Source: Luscinia megarhynchos (taxonomy: Eukaryota > Chordata > Aves > Passeriformes > Turdidae). From it: a stretch of 64,000 nt of DNA. Made by a program: the position numbers and the translations under genes. The notes under the pieces are model-generated. The model made no database searches and had not been told where the DNA came from. It saw only the letters and a list, made by a program, of their open reading frames with translations. Where the stretch lies: NCBI GenBank assembly GCA_034336665.1, contig CM067590.1:4311748-4375747 (forward strand), read 5' to 3'. This document shows, one piece after another, positions 45,971 through 58,130 of this stretch. Every line of letters starts with the position of its first letter. The stretch's first letter is position 1.

Positions 45971-47739
45971 CCCTGTTTTATGTTTGTCTCTTAGCTCGTG
46001 CTCGGGTTCTCCTTGGCCACATGTCGTCCTTACAGACTTGTTCCAACTGGGAATAAATAAATATAGAAAGCAAAGAGTTCTCCAAATTGCAAGAGTTCAG
46101 ATAATATTACAGAAAACTCACTAAGCCTTTCTTGAAATTAATATTAGGACTTACATTTCTTGCCTCTTGCAGTTATTACAACAATAATCCAGCAATCACA
46201 GGCTTTAAAAGTACAAGAAGAACAATCAGTCCATATTCTGCTTGTCCTGTTTCACCTCCCATTTCACATTTTCCAACTGGAAGGATTTTTTTGAGCCCCA
46301 CTAAATGAAATATAAATTGAGTTCTAAGGAGCAGAGTGTCCCTAATGTGGGAATGATCCAAGAAAGAAGCAGGAAATGTCTTAAAGGACTCTCTGCAGTT
46401 TCTTAGTGTTATTTACTCAGGGGATAAAAGCACCATCAAAGGATGTTTGTTCCTCTCTGGTTGAACATCAATCTGCCTTATATCACATTACTCTGAGATT
46501 TTCTTCATGCAAACAGAAATTAGTCCAAGCAAATCTCTGCCCCAAGAGTTGCCAACTGCATTTCTTCTGTTTCAGACAGCAAAGATTGAGGAGAAGTTGG
46601 AGATAAAACCTCCCATTTCTGTATTATCCTTTAGTTTGGCTTCTTATATATCCTTAATTTGAAATTAGTCATGATGAGGCAAGAACACAACACTGGGTGT
46701 TTGTCCTGCTGACTGAAAATGTAGAACCCAAAACCTGGGAAAGCAATTCCCCTTCAACTTAAATCCACTTTTAATATCAAGAAAGTTGTGGGTGTTTTTT
46801 ATATCTGGAATCAAAGGACAGGATTTACTGATTTTATTTTTTTTCTTGGTTTTAAGGAAATCTGTGGATTGCACAGCTCTTAATCTCACTGCCATCTGAA
46901 ACAATTGGTGAGTTCTGCAAACAAAACTAAATATTTCTACAAGGAAAAGTTTGTGTTGGCCCCGTGTGGCCCTTCAGGGATAGAAATGACCCATCAGGAA
47001 ATGGGACATGCTAAACTCAAATATTTGTCTTGCTCTAAGCCTCTGGGGAATCTTGTCATGACATCTTTGTCCTGGCTGAGATTTAGGGATGGGGAGGCCC
47101 CAGGGAAGGAGCTGCTCCTGAAGATTTGGAAATAAATGAGAAGGAATCCATCTCCATGCTGCTGATAATGAATTATCTGAGGCTTTTCTTGCCTCAGCCA
47201 AGGGCCAGCTCAGCAGAGACCCCCCAGCTGTCCTGGGAAATGCAGACAGGAGAAATCCACAGCCCTTTCCAACCAATTAAATCCTTAAGGTCAGCAGGGA
47301 AATAATCCAAAATCACAACGAGCTGTGTTGATGTCATCAGCTCAGCAATGCAGATAAATGATGATATTTTACCCAAGCAGAGGGTAGAGCCAGTAAGGAC
47401 CAATTTAGCTGGAGGCAAAGACTGTTCCTGGAACTCCTGTGGGCCATGGCTGTGCACACATGGATGTGCTTCCCAGGGCCTGTGCCTCTGGCTGTGCTCA
47501 TTCCCTTCCTTCCCCAGTACATTCCGTGCTGGGATCAGCTCTGCAGTGAGGAGAAGTATTTAAAACCTCCCTGCAGTGTGAAATTCCTGCACAAATATAG
47601 AATTATTGCACAGGGAGAGAACGTGAATAATCATGGCAGTGATGCAGATACAAGGAATGCACCTGCTGCCCTTCTCTCCTGGGAGAGGATCCAAGTTTTC
47701 CTGTGGAGTTTGGGATATTTCAGAGGGGAACAAAACAGC
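45971..47739. other. Intergenic, no recognised feature
   Basis: Unique sequence without convincing exons, RNA genes or repeats. Confidence 0.45.
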
Positions 47740-48213
47740 TTTGATTCTCTCCCTCTGCTCCACTCTGGTGGATCCCACTTGGAGCACCAGGGCCAGATCT
47801 GTGTCCCCCAACAGAGCAGGGACAGATATAGGGAAACACCAAGTGAATTTGGATTGTCCAGCCTGGAGAAGAGAAGCTCCAGGGAGAGCTCAGAGCCCCT
47901 GGCAGGGCCTGAAGGGGCTCCAGGAGAGCTGGAGAGGGGCTGGGGACAAGGGCTGGAGGGACAGGAGCCAGGGAATGGCTGCCACTGCCAGAGGGCAGGG
48001 CTGGGTGGGATATTGGGCAGGAATTGTTCCCTGGCAGGGTGGGCAGCCCTGGCACAGGGTGCCCAGAGCAGCTGTGGCTGCCCCTGGATCCCTGGCAGTG
48101 CCCAGGCCAGGCTGGGATGGAGCTGGAGCACCTGGGACAGTGGGAGGTGTCCCTGCCAGGGCAGGGGTGGCACTGGGTGGTCTCTAAATTCCTTTCCACC
48201 CCAAACCATCCTG
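47740..48213 (+). mobile_element. CR1 LINE 3' fragment
   Basis: Plus orientation, from a diverged 'ctccctctgctccactctgg' region through 'gtccagcctggagaagagaa' to 'ccaccccaaaccatcctggg'. Confidence 0.75.
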
Positions 48214-48311
48214 GGACTCTCCTCAAACAAGTGGATGAGCTCACATGTCTCAGTGCTGGGGCAGATGAGCATTGGGCTGCCCATGAAGGGAAGGGGAATA
48301 AATGCAGGTGG

Positions 48312-48702
48312 ACAGGGATTGTCCATGGAACAGGACTGGGATTGTCCATGGAAAAGGGCTGGGATTGTCCATGGAACAGAATTGGGATTGTCCATGGAAA
48401 AGGGCTGGATTTCCTATGGGATAGGTTGGGATTGTCCATGGGATGGATTTGTCCATGGGCAGGACTGGGATTTGTCCATGGATTGGGCTGGATTTGTCCA
48501 TGGAACAGGCTGGGACTGTCCATAGAACGGATTAGTCCATGGGATAGGCCAGGATTGTCTATGGAACAGGACTGGATTTGTCCATGGATTGGACTGGATT
48601 TGTCCATAGAATGGATTTGTCCATGGGACAGGACTGGATTGTCCATGGATTGGGCTGGATTTTTCCATGGATTGAGCTGGATTAGTCCCTGGGACAGCCC
48701 AG
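48312..48702. repeat. 23-24-bp minisatellite
   Basis: About 17 imperfect tandem units of the form GGATTGTCCATGGAACAGG, sometimes with ATGGATTGGGCTGGATTT variants. It begins about 100 bp past the 3' end of a CR1 copy. Confidence 0.85.
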
Positions 48703-50714
48703 GGTCCCAGGATCCAGCCCCTGGGCAGATGCAGCTCCCAGAGCCCACACTGGCAGAGCAGCCCAGGACAGGGACTGGCCTCTCCTCTCAGCAGAGGAGG
48801 ATTTGGCACAGCCCCAAAACTGAGGAATTTTCTTCCTTAATGCTCCACCGACCATCCCGAGGTCAGGGGAGTTACGTGACCAATTCACAGCCAATTAAGA
48901 AGAGATTTAACGACAAAGGATTGGAAGGATTAGGAATCTTTTGTTACCTGGCTTCTTACTGAGCTCTGCTTCTGGGCTTGGTGAGCTCATTCCAAGGTGG
49001 AACAGCCAGAGAATGGCTGGCTGGGAATTGTCCTTTCCCTTTGTCAGTGGATCCCTCCCTTTGCTTAGAAGGATAAATTAATTCTAAAAAAAAAAAAAAC
49101 TTGAGCATCCTTTTGGTTTCCTTTCTCACCTGCAATCTCCAGCTGGAACATCTTGGTTCCCCCAGCATCCTTAGGGGAGAAAATACCCCAAATTCCCATT
49201 TTTGATCCCCCTGTGCACCGTGGCTGTGGCAGCAGAACTGCCCAAATCCATCGGACTGACACCCAGAAAACATTCCTGCAGCACCAAAATTCCTGCAGAA
49301 ATTATATTCCGAGTTGTTTCAGTCCCAGAGGGTCACTTTGACATAGAGAACAATGAAATAAATCCCTTGTTGAGATTCTCCTCTCTCCAAAACATCCCTG
49401 AAAATTATCCTAAAGCTTCCCAAAAACACCTTTCCATGTCTTTAGAGGATGCACAGGAAGGACTGAGGTTTCAGGCCTGAAGTTTGAAGGTTTTAGGCAG
49501 AAATTAATGCATTAATTTTCCCTTTGAGAAGCTTCTTTTTCACAAATAAAAAGCAGTAAAACAGTGAGACAATGCTCTTCCAGAAGAAAGAGAGTGGTGA
49601 TGCATTATGATAGTTCCTACACATAAATATATTTTGTCTAAGAGTCTTTACAGCCTTTATTTCACACTAATTGCAACAATAAGGATTTTTTAAATAATCT
49701 GTTACTCTGATGGCAACCTTGAAATTGCCATTTACAACACTGACTTCAAACAGTGATTGGAAAAAAGCTGCTCCTGGATATTTCCATGCAATTTTTTAAC
49801 AAAAATATCTGACCAAAATATAAGTATTTCTTTAACCTTCCCTCTCAGGATCTCTGCAAACATGACCATCATTACCAAACCTTCACATGTTTATTAATAA
49901 ATATTTAAAAGGAATTACAGGTGGAAATATTGCTCAAGGCTGAGAGATTTTAGAGGTAAATTGTTCCTTGATTAAAACCTTGAAGTGCCCCCTTTCTTTG
50001 GGAGCATTTATTCACACGTGGATCAGCCCATCATAACACCCTGAAGCTTCTCCCACATCTTTATATGTAAATTATTATTTTCTGGCCACTTACTGACAGT
50101 AGGATTTTGAGGATTAATTGTTCCTATGCTAATTTTAGAATTATTTTAAGCTCCTCTATCAGAAAAGCAGCTACAGTGAAACTGTGCAGAGTTGCTTTCA
50201 ATAGGGATTATTTGCAGGTAACAAATACCTAGAAAATAAATTCTTGTCTTATTGGGGTTTTTTAAATGCACATGGATAAAAACCTGGAGAAATTATTATA
50301 CAGGACAGCTTTGCAAAAAGAAAGACAATTAGATTGTATAATATTGAAAAATATTTGATTGTCAGCCTGACTAATTAATGGATTAAGGAAAGTTATTGAG
50401 ATAAATCGATTTTTTTACCTGCTATGTGAACCTTGATGGGAAGCAGCAGCACCAGCAGCCAGAAATGGCTCCTGAGATCCAGTTTTCCCCATTCCAGGGG
50501 CAGGAATGGTGTTACTGCTGGACGTGGGAGAACACAAAAGTCTCAGGTCTCTGGTTTAGCAGCACCTGCCCCAGAACACAAAAGGATCTCGGATTTGCAT
50601 TTGCAAAGCAACAAAATGATCCCAGGAGTTCCCAAACTGCAGATTGGAAGGGCAAGGCTGGGGTGGGCCAGGAAATAGAACCAGAAATAGAAAGAGAAGC
50701 AGAAAATAGGAGAG
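48703..50714. other. Intergenic, no recognised feature
   Basis: Unique and moderately AT-rich. The open frames present are short and lack domain or splice support. Confidence 0.45.
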
Positions 50715-51085
50715 AATTACAGAATTCCAGAATCACTGAGGCTGGAAGAGCCCTCCAAGGTCATCGAGCCCATCCTGTGCCCAATCTTGTCCCCAGCCCA
50801 GAGCACTGAGTGTCACATCCAGGAATTCCTGGGACAGTCCAGGGATGGGGACTCCAAACCTCCCTGGGCAGCCCCTTTTGATTCCTGACCACCCTTTCCA
50901 CGCAGAAATTTCTCCCAAAATCCAACCTGAACCTCCCCTGGCACAGCCTGAGGACGTTTCCTCCTGTCCTGTCCCTGTTACCTGGAGAACCCCCCGGCTG
51001 TCCCCTCCTGTCAGGGAGTTGTGCAGAGCCAGAAATTCCCCCTGAGCCTCCTTTTCTCCAGGCTGAGCCCCTTCCCAGCTCCCCC
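50715..51085 (-). mobile_element. CR1 LINE 3' fragment
   Basis: Reverse-oriented: 'cagaattccagaatcactga', 'gagccctccaaggtcatcga' and back to 'ctccttttctccaggctgag'. Confidence 0.8.
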
Positions 51086-51837
51086 AGCTGCCACTCACAT
51101 CCCAAGGTTCCTCAAGACATTCAGTGAAATGCAGCCCTGGATATTGAGGATGCAGAATTCTCATTTAATTCTCCATTGATCTCTGAAAAAACCCCAGCAC
51201 TGCACCGTGAAGAAACACAAGCACCCAGATGACATCCCCAAAAAAAAGCTCCAGCTCTTCACTGCAGCAATTTCTTGAAAAAATCCCTTGATTTGAAGGC
51301 AAGGAGCAAGGATGTGTTGCCACCCCCTGTGGGCACTTTCCCCTTGCAAGAAATGAGGTGTAAACTTTGCAGTAGCCCAAACAACCTTTTCCTGCTGGTT
51401 TTAGGTGCTCTCCAAGCCAGGAATTTTGGGTGGCACAGCCATTCCTGGGAGGTTCCCAGCCCAGCTGGGTCAGTGTGAGCAGGGTCTCACCCAGGACCTG
51501 CTGCCTGGGACCTTTCCCTCTGTTCAGCCTGGAAATAATCCTGATTACGAGTTCAAAGGGCTTTTCTGGAAGAAAACAGCACAAATGCCTGGAGTCTTTG
51601 TGGGATCACAATCCCACAGAGGACATTAAGATTTTTCCAGGTGCATTTCCAACCCTCTTTGTAGAAAGGCTCAGTCTCCTCCCAGGCAGTGGATTGGGAT
51701 GTGGATGTGTGAGCACTGTGTTGTCTTGAACCCAAACCCTGACCTAAAACCTGAGTTCCACTGAAATCTGTGACTCCTAAGCCCAGCTCAGCCTCCTGGT
51801 TTTCCAAGGGCCGCCTCTTTCCCCTGCTGCATCACGC

Positions 51838-52069
51838 TGGGAAATGCCTCAAGCTGTGCCAGGGGGTTCAGGGTGGATATCAGGAAAAACGTCTTCATTG
51901 AAAGAGTGGTGAGACATTGTGCAGGGAAGTGGTGGAGTCACCTGGAAGAGCTCAGAGAACAGGCAGATGTGGCATTTGGGGACAGGGTTTAGAGGGAATA
52001 GGGGGATTTGGTCAAAAGTTGGATTTGATGATCTTGGAGGTCTTTTCTAACCTCGGTGATTCTGTGAAA
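51838..52069 (+). mobile_element. CR1 LINE 3' fragment
   Basis: Plus orientation: 'ctgggaaatgcctcaagctg' through 'ggatttgatgatcttggagg' to 'aacctcggtgattctgtga'. Confidence 0.8.
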
Positions 52070-52170
52070 CCCAGCCCAAGACCCCTCTGTATTTTACAAA
52101 TATTGAAATACAAGGTCTGCTCTGCCAGTGGTGATCTTCACTCCTCAGCAAAGGTTAAGAGGGGAATAAG

Positions 52171-52653
52171 TGTCAAGAAAATTAATCCACAAACACCAGA
52201 GGTTTATGTCCAAAAAGGAGACAGAGGAGTTCTTTAACTTTATTTGAATAAAGGGAGAGGCCATGGGGCATTCCCCTGGGGTCTCTCCAATTTCTGGAGT
52301 ACTCAGCTTCCTTTTTATCCCAATTTCCCTCTCTTTCCCCCATGGGCTGAGGTACTTGAGAGGCACAGAATTCCCAAACACCTGATACCTGAGATTCCCC
52401 TCCCATGTACAACCCTCCCATTTTAATTTTTAAGTCTTATAGAATTCATGGTTTTTCCCCATTGCTTCTTTCACCTTTCAATACCCAATTTCATTGATCA
52501 GCAAACCCACAGTTTGTTTGTAAAGGCAAATATCTTTTCCCATTCATCAATCAGTGGAATCCATCCCATTGTTTCTTTTGTCTCTGTGTGCTGGTTTTAT
52601 CTAACAGCAGATCCACAGCTCGTTTGTAAAAGACAAATCCCTCATTGCTCTCA
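52171..52653 (-). mobile_element. Solo LTR, 483 bp, 4-bp target duplication
   Basis: On the minus strand it begins TGAGAGCAATGAGG and ends TTTTCTTGACA, flanked by taag at 52167-52170 and 52654-52657. It contains a TATA-like GGGATAAAAAGG and an AATAAA (52244-52239) followed by the U5. The 5' sequence is one I recall from passerine endogenous retrovirus LTRs. No internal region is present. Confidence 0.75.
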
Positions 52654-53835
52654 TAAGGAAGGGGAGGTTTGGGAAGCAAACGGCAGGAGAAGGAAAGGAC
52701 AGGCAGGGAGATGTGGCTCAGAGAGGAGAACACTCCCTGAGGCATGAAGTTCTACTGGATGCTCCTGCCCTGGGGTGTGGTGAGAGGTGCTGAAGGTCAA
52801 GGTTCAGAGCTGAGTGGGGATCCTACACACCCACATTTCTGGCATTGCAATCCTCACCAGGGCTCTTCTCTCGGGGTGATGAACTCCTCCTGACTGGGGC
52901 TTTGCTCTGGAAGGTTGCAGGGTGTTTTCTTCTGAGGGATTCCCTTGGTGGAACCTCCTTTGAGGAGCTCCAGGCATCATTAGCACGTAGTTATCTAAAC
53001 TAAAATCAGGCCAGGCAGAGGATTTGCAGGTGTTCTGTTTGTAACACGCCCAGGAAAGCCCTGGATCAGCTTAAATTAAAGGTAAAGCAGATTCCCTCTC
53101 CTTGCACCCAGCTCTCTCTTTCCCTGCAGGCAGAGGGAAATCTGTCCCCCCTTTTCCTCTCCATCAGCAGGAACAGCTCCAGATTTCACTGACAGCTCTG
53201 AGCAGGGGAGGGAACAGAACTGTGTTGGTGGCATTGCCCCCATGGTTTATGGTTTGGTTTTTAGGCTCCTGCATCTTCTTGCAGACATCTCTGAGCAGTC
53301 TGATCCCTGCAGCCCATTTGTCTCTCTCCAGCCCAGAAATTCTTGATGAAATGATGCTGCAGGTGATGTATGTTGATATAAATTATCTTCAACCCGAATT
53401 CTCTCCTTGGTTGAGGAGGAAAGAGCACGAACTGCAGAATTTTGGCCTCTGTGTGACACAAACTATGCTGAGTTGTTTGAGGAAGGACAGATTCAGTGAT
53501 CCCAGCACAGCACTGAGCCCCTGCCCACGCCAGATCTGTTTTGCTGTGAGAGGAATCAGAGGCCAGCCTTGTCAGGAATGAGAGATAGCAGCAAAAATCA
53601 TTGGAGAAGGAGCAACACCAGGGTTCATGAGGCCATGAGTCAGGGGAGACTCTGTGTGTGTCTGCCAGGGGGCTGTGGGGAACCAGATCATTACTAATGA
53701 CCCAAAGTTCCATAACATTCATTCTTTCTAAAATCTCTTTTGCTACCTTCAAGGGATTAATCAGCACAAAGGTCTGGGAAAGTGCAGTTCCTGTTTTTCC
53801 AGATGTTGAGGAGCAGAAAGGATGCCCTGTCCCTG

Positions 53836-53952
53836 AAGTGTCCAAGGCCAGGTTTGGAGCAGCCTGGGATGGTGGAAGTGTCCCTGCTATGGCAGGGGTG
53901 GAATGAGATGAGCTTTAAGGTCCCTTCCCATCCAAACAGTTCTGAGACTTTC
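53836..53952 (+). mobile_element. CR1 LINE 3' fragment
   Basis: Plus orientation: 'aaggccaggtttggagcagc' to 'cccatccaaacagttctgag'. Confidence 0.7.
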
Positions 53953-54141
53953 TAAAGGCAAAAAGATTTTTTTTTTCAGGTTAGGCCTGGCAGGAGGACA
54001 CTGAGGGTAGGAGTGTCCTGTGGAGCTTTGCCACCCTCAGACCTCACAGAGCTGCTGACTCGCTCCTTCCCTGGCTGAAGAGATCTCAGGGGAGTTGATG
54101 ACCTTCCTCTTCAACATGTCACCTGGGCCATGCCTTTCTTA

Positions 54142-54395
54142 GCATCCCAAAATATCCTGAGTGGGAAGGAACCCTCAGGGATGATCAGTGCAGCCCCTGT
54201 CCCTGCCCAGACCCCCAAAATCCCACCCTGAGCATCCCTGAGAGTGTCCAAAGGCTCCTGCAGCTCTGGCAGCCTTGGGGACCATTCCCTGGGGAGCCTG
54301 GGCAGTGCCCAGCACCCTCGGGGGGAAGAACCTTTCCCTGAGCTCCATGCCAAGGCCTGGCACAGCTCCAGCCCTTGCTGGGCTCCTGGCCTTGT
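54142..54395 (-). mobile_element. CR1 LINE 3' fragment
   Basis: Reverse-oriented copy of the same subfamily as 40620-40985: 'gcatcccaaaatatcctgag' to 'agcccttgctgggctcctgg'. Confidence 0.8.
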
Positions 54396-56299
54396 TCTTT
54401 CCAGAGAGTTTACCATGTGCAGCACCTTTCCCTGCCAGGACCTGCCCATGGAAGAGGCTGATGCTGGTCCTGCTGATGGATCCCTCACCTGGAGAAGTCT
54501 GGATCCCATCCCTTTCCTGTGACCCTGCTCCTCCAGCAGCAGCCAGGGCACCCTCTGGGGCTTCCTGCAGGCAGAGATTTATGGGCATTAAGTTCTCCCA
54601 AGGATTTAACAAACCCCTGCCAGCTTAGAGCCTGGAGGCTCCAGGCACCTGGTTCAGGTAGCAATGAGCTGAGCAAGGTTTTGTCCCCGTGCTGCAAAAC
54701 AGGTGAGTCCAACCAAAGCAGAGCAGGGAGGCTGTAAAGCACAAAAATGAGAGTGTTTAATGACCTGAAGTGAGATGAAAATGTCACTGAGATCAAGGAT
54801 TCCTTGGAATGCATCTCTATTTCCACCTGTTTAATTGGGGCAGCATGGGCTGGTGCTCTTCAAAAGAGAGCTGTGACTGCAAGAAGCAGCTCTGGCACAC
54901 CCAAGGTTCTCTGCAACACTGCAAGGGGTGCTAATGGAAATATTTCATATTAAATTGGCCTTTTTTAGGTTTTTTTTCCCAAGCAAGCCAGGCCTGATGT
55001 GAACAGGTTGGAATCCTCCATCCCCTCCCCAGGGCAGCTTGGGCTGGTCAAGGGGAAGAGATTTTCATTCCCAGCCAGCCCAGAGCTCCTCTGATGTGGC
55101 CAAACCTTCTTTGGGGATTACTGAATATATGGAATATTTGAGGTGAAAATCTCCCCCCCACCCCAAGGAGTGTTTGTGCCTCCACTCAGAGCAAAGCCCA
55201 GGCAAAGGATTTGGGAATTGCCAAAATTGGATCATTCAGGAACGACTCAATTCAGAGTCCTTGTGAGCTGACCAGGATTTTCTACATTTTCCTCTTTAAA
55301 AAAAATAAAAGGCTGCTTTGCTGAAATCCACGCTTTCAGCAGGATTGTGTTGGGTTCTGCCCTTTATATTCTGCATGCAAAGTCAAACATGCAAATAAGG
55401 CTGAAATGTTCCATTTTCACATGACAAGAACTTCGCATTTCCACTTCTCCTTTCAAAATAATTTTTGTGATGAAAATTATTGCCTGATGTAATAAAGTAC
55501 AATAGGGACATCAAGGAGGGCTGTCAAAATGACAACAGAGTAACTTTGAAAAACTTTTAAAACACCACATTCTGTGCTGAATTTTTAAATATGACATTTC
55601 ACTCGGCACTGGAATGAAAATAGAGTTTGAAATTACAGGGAAAAAAAAAGAGTAATTTCAGATCCCACAAAGGTGTAGCCTTAATGCATCAAACATTTCA
55701 AACCCCAAACTTTGATGGAGCGGCACCAGGTATTCAAAAACAATTTATGAAGGCTTTAAAATATCACAGAGAAAGTATCAGTCAGAGATTTTTTAAACCT
55801 TTTGAAACCTGGAAAATTTTCTGCGTTGAAAACCAGAGAATATTTGGCTTTTTTTAAGGACAGTATTGGCTTTTTAAAGGACAAATGTCCTTTAGAAAGT
55901 CCCCCTCAGCTGAGATTACAGGGTCTCCTTCCCCTATTTGAAGCTCAGTTTTACTGAGAGTGAACTTAGAGGTTTTTCAGCTCAGATAATATTTAAATTC
56001 ATGACTTCATCTCTTAAAGTCGTCATTCCACAGCCTTGGGAAGGCAAAGGGAGGGGCTCCTGTGCAAAGCTGGTTTCCAGCAATACCCAGATGGAAACTT
56101 TTAATTTGCAATTTTCTCTTTTGTGTTAATTCCCCTTTATTTACAACAGAAAATGTTTCCTTCTCTGAATGTATAAATACATGGAAATTGGATCAGCTTT
56201 AAATACTGCACTGTAAAATGTCTGTAAATGCTTCTAAATATTGAAATAAAGTTTGTTTTAATAAAGACAGGAAGAAATTGTTGGGGGCTTAAAGCTGGG
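54396..56299. other. Intergenic, no recognised feature
   Basis: Unique sequence. No gene, RNA or tandem repeat was identified. Confidence 0.45.
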
Positions 56300-56422
56300 G
56301 GAGCTGGGGGTGCTCACCTGGAGAAGAGAAGCTCCAGGGAGAGCTCAGAGCCCCTGGCAGGGCCTAAAGGAGCTCCAGGAGAGCTGGAGAGGGGCTGGGG
56401 ACAAGGGCTGGAGGGACAGGAC
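56300..56422 (+). mobile_element. CR1 LINE internal fragment
   Basis: 'ctggagaagagaagctccag' to 'ggctggagggacaggac'; it lacks the 3' end. Confidence 0.65.
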
Positions 56423-57104
56423 ATCCCAAGGTCAGCTTTTCCAAGCTGATCTTCCATGTTTTAAACAGCAATACTGAATTTGCATTGCTGAGGGAGTTTT
56501 TTGGTGGCTTGAAAATGAGTGGGATTCCTGCAAACAAAATAAATAAATAAAATTAAATCCCGAACAAAATTAAAACAACAACAGCAAAACCAAATTGAGA
56601 CAAAAATTCCCTCAGCAGAAGGGCTTGGGAATACTCCCAGGGAAGGAGAGTGGTTTTTGCAGCCTGCAGAATGGCAGAGAGGAAAATTGAGTTTGAAATG
56701 TGCTGTGATCCTGGGGCTGCGGATTTCTCTGTGAGAAATAAAACCTCTCATGGTAATTCCTGAGGATTGCACAGGAGCAGCAGGGGGAAATCTGCAAACC
56801 AGAGGGTTCTTTGGAGACAAATTGTAACTGGGACTTTCTTGTGTAATCCCCACTCTTCCCATCCCTTCAGAGCTCTGGAGCAATCCCAGAACTTTTCTTG
56901 CTCTTTCTGCTGCACCTGGTTTTGGGAACGCCCAAATTCTGGAGTTCTCGTGGGATTCAGCTCCAGGCCTGTGGCTCTGGAAGGGAAGTTTAACTTCAGC
57001 CACCTCCTGGTGGAAATCCTGGAGATTTCCAGGTGGGACTCGAGGCCACCTTATCTCACTCATGTCCCTGTGGGTGCCACAGCTCTGTCATGGTGACCTT
57101 GTGC
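56423..57104. other. Intergenic, no recognised feature
   Basis: Unique sequence between a CR1 fragment and an LTR. Confidence 0.45.
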
Positions 57105-57109
57105 CACAG

Positions 57110-58125
57110 TGTCCTGGTTTGAAGGACAGATGTTTGCCAATAAAGGCAGAGGCTTCTCTTTGAAATGGAGAATGTAAACCCTTTTCCTCCAAATTATTAT
57201 TATCATTCTGAAATTAAGAGGCTCTCAGGCAAAGATAGGGGCATTAGGAATAACAGTTCTTTACTAGGAAAGATAAAATAGAAATGCAGCATTACAAAGA
57301 ACAATCCCAACCCTGCCAGAGTCAGAATCCAAGCTGACACCCGTCAGTCAGGCAGGGTGTTGGCAGCAGTCCCATTCAATGGTGGCTGCATCCTCCTGCA
57401 GTGGCAGATGTGGTTCAGCTGGAGCAGTGCTCCTGCAGAAGGTGCAGTTTTCCTCTGAAGCTCCAGGGATGATGTGGAAAGGTCTGGCTTTCCTCTGGAA
57501 TCCAGTGGAAAGATGGAAACTTGCTGTCCAAGATCTCAGTTTTTATCTGGGTAGGAAAGGCTTGGCTCCTCCCCTGGCTGGAGCATCTCCCAGTGGGATG
57601 ATGTAATTTTATCAGCCATGCACTGGGACTCAATGGCCATTAACAGGAGATATCTCCTGGATGGAGAATGGGCTGTGGAAAGATAAAGATGCTTGCCCCA
57701 GCTGGTTTTTAACAATGGCCCATTAACAGGAGATATCTCTCACAGAGATAAGGATCACTGTCACACCCGGTTTTTAACAATGACCCATTAACAGGAGATA
57801 TCTCCTGGAGGGAGGATGGGTTGTGAAAAGATAAAGATGCTTGCCCCAGCAGGTTTTTAACAATGGCCCATTAACAGGAGATATCTCTCACAGAGATAAG
57901 GATCACTGTCACACCCGGTTTTTAACAATGACCCATTAACAGGAGATATCTCCTGGAGGGAGGATGGGCTGTGGGAAAGATAAAGATGATTGCCCCAGCT
58001 GGTTTAAAGATGGTCCATTAGCAGATAATATGTGCCAGGAGATAAGGGTCACTGCCCCACCCAGCTTCAACAGATGGAGACAGAATTCACATTTCTGGCC
58101 ACATCCTGTATTGGAACCCAAGATA
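57110..58125 (+). mobile_element. ERVL-type solo LTR, 1,016 bp, 5-bp target duplication
   Basis: Begins TGTCCTGGTTTGAAGG, a start I recall for passerine ERVL-class LTRs, and ends ACCCAAGATA, where I expect CCCAGGACA. It is flanked by cacag at 57105-57109 and 58126-58130; 5 bp is usual for ERVL. Its 3' half contains an internal tandem array (57638-58020). Confidence 0.8.
57638..58020 (+). repeat. Alternating 83/65-bp tandem repeat inside the LTR
   Basis: The motif cattaacaggagatatctc starts at 57638, 57721, 57786, 57869 and 57934, with a diverged copy at 58016. The spacings are 83, 65, 83, 65 and 82 bp. The higher-order unit is therefore 148 bp, made of two related sub-units. Confidence 0.85.
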
Positions 58126-58130
58126 CACAG

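Noticed and set aside
47446..48525. 359-codon plus-strand frame
   Set aside because: It is composed of a CR1 fragment followed by the 23-24-bp minisatellite, so it is not a gene.
47631..48748. 254- and 342-codon minus-strand frames
   Set aside because: Antisense of the same CR1 copy and minisatellite.
53102..53845. Open frames of 159 and 194 codons on opposite strands
   Set aside because: They overlap each other and have no recognisable domain or splice-site framework.
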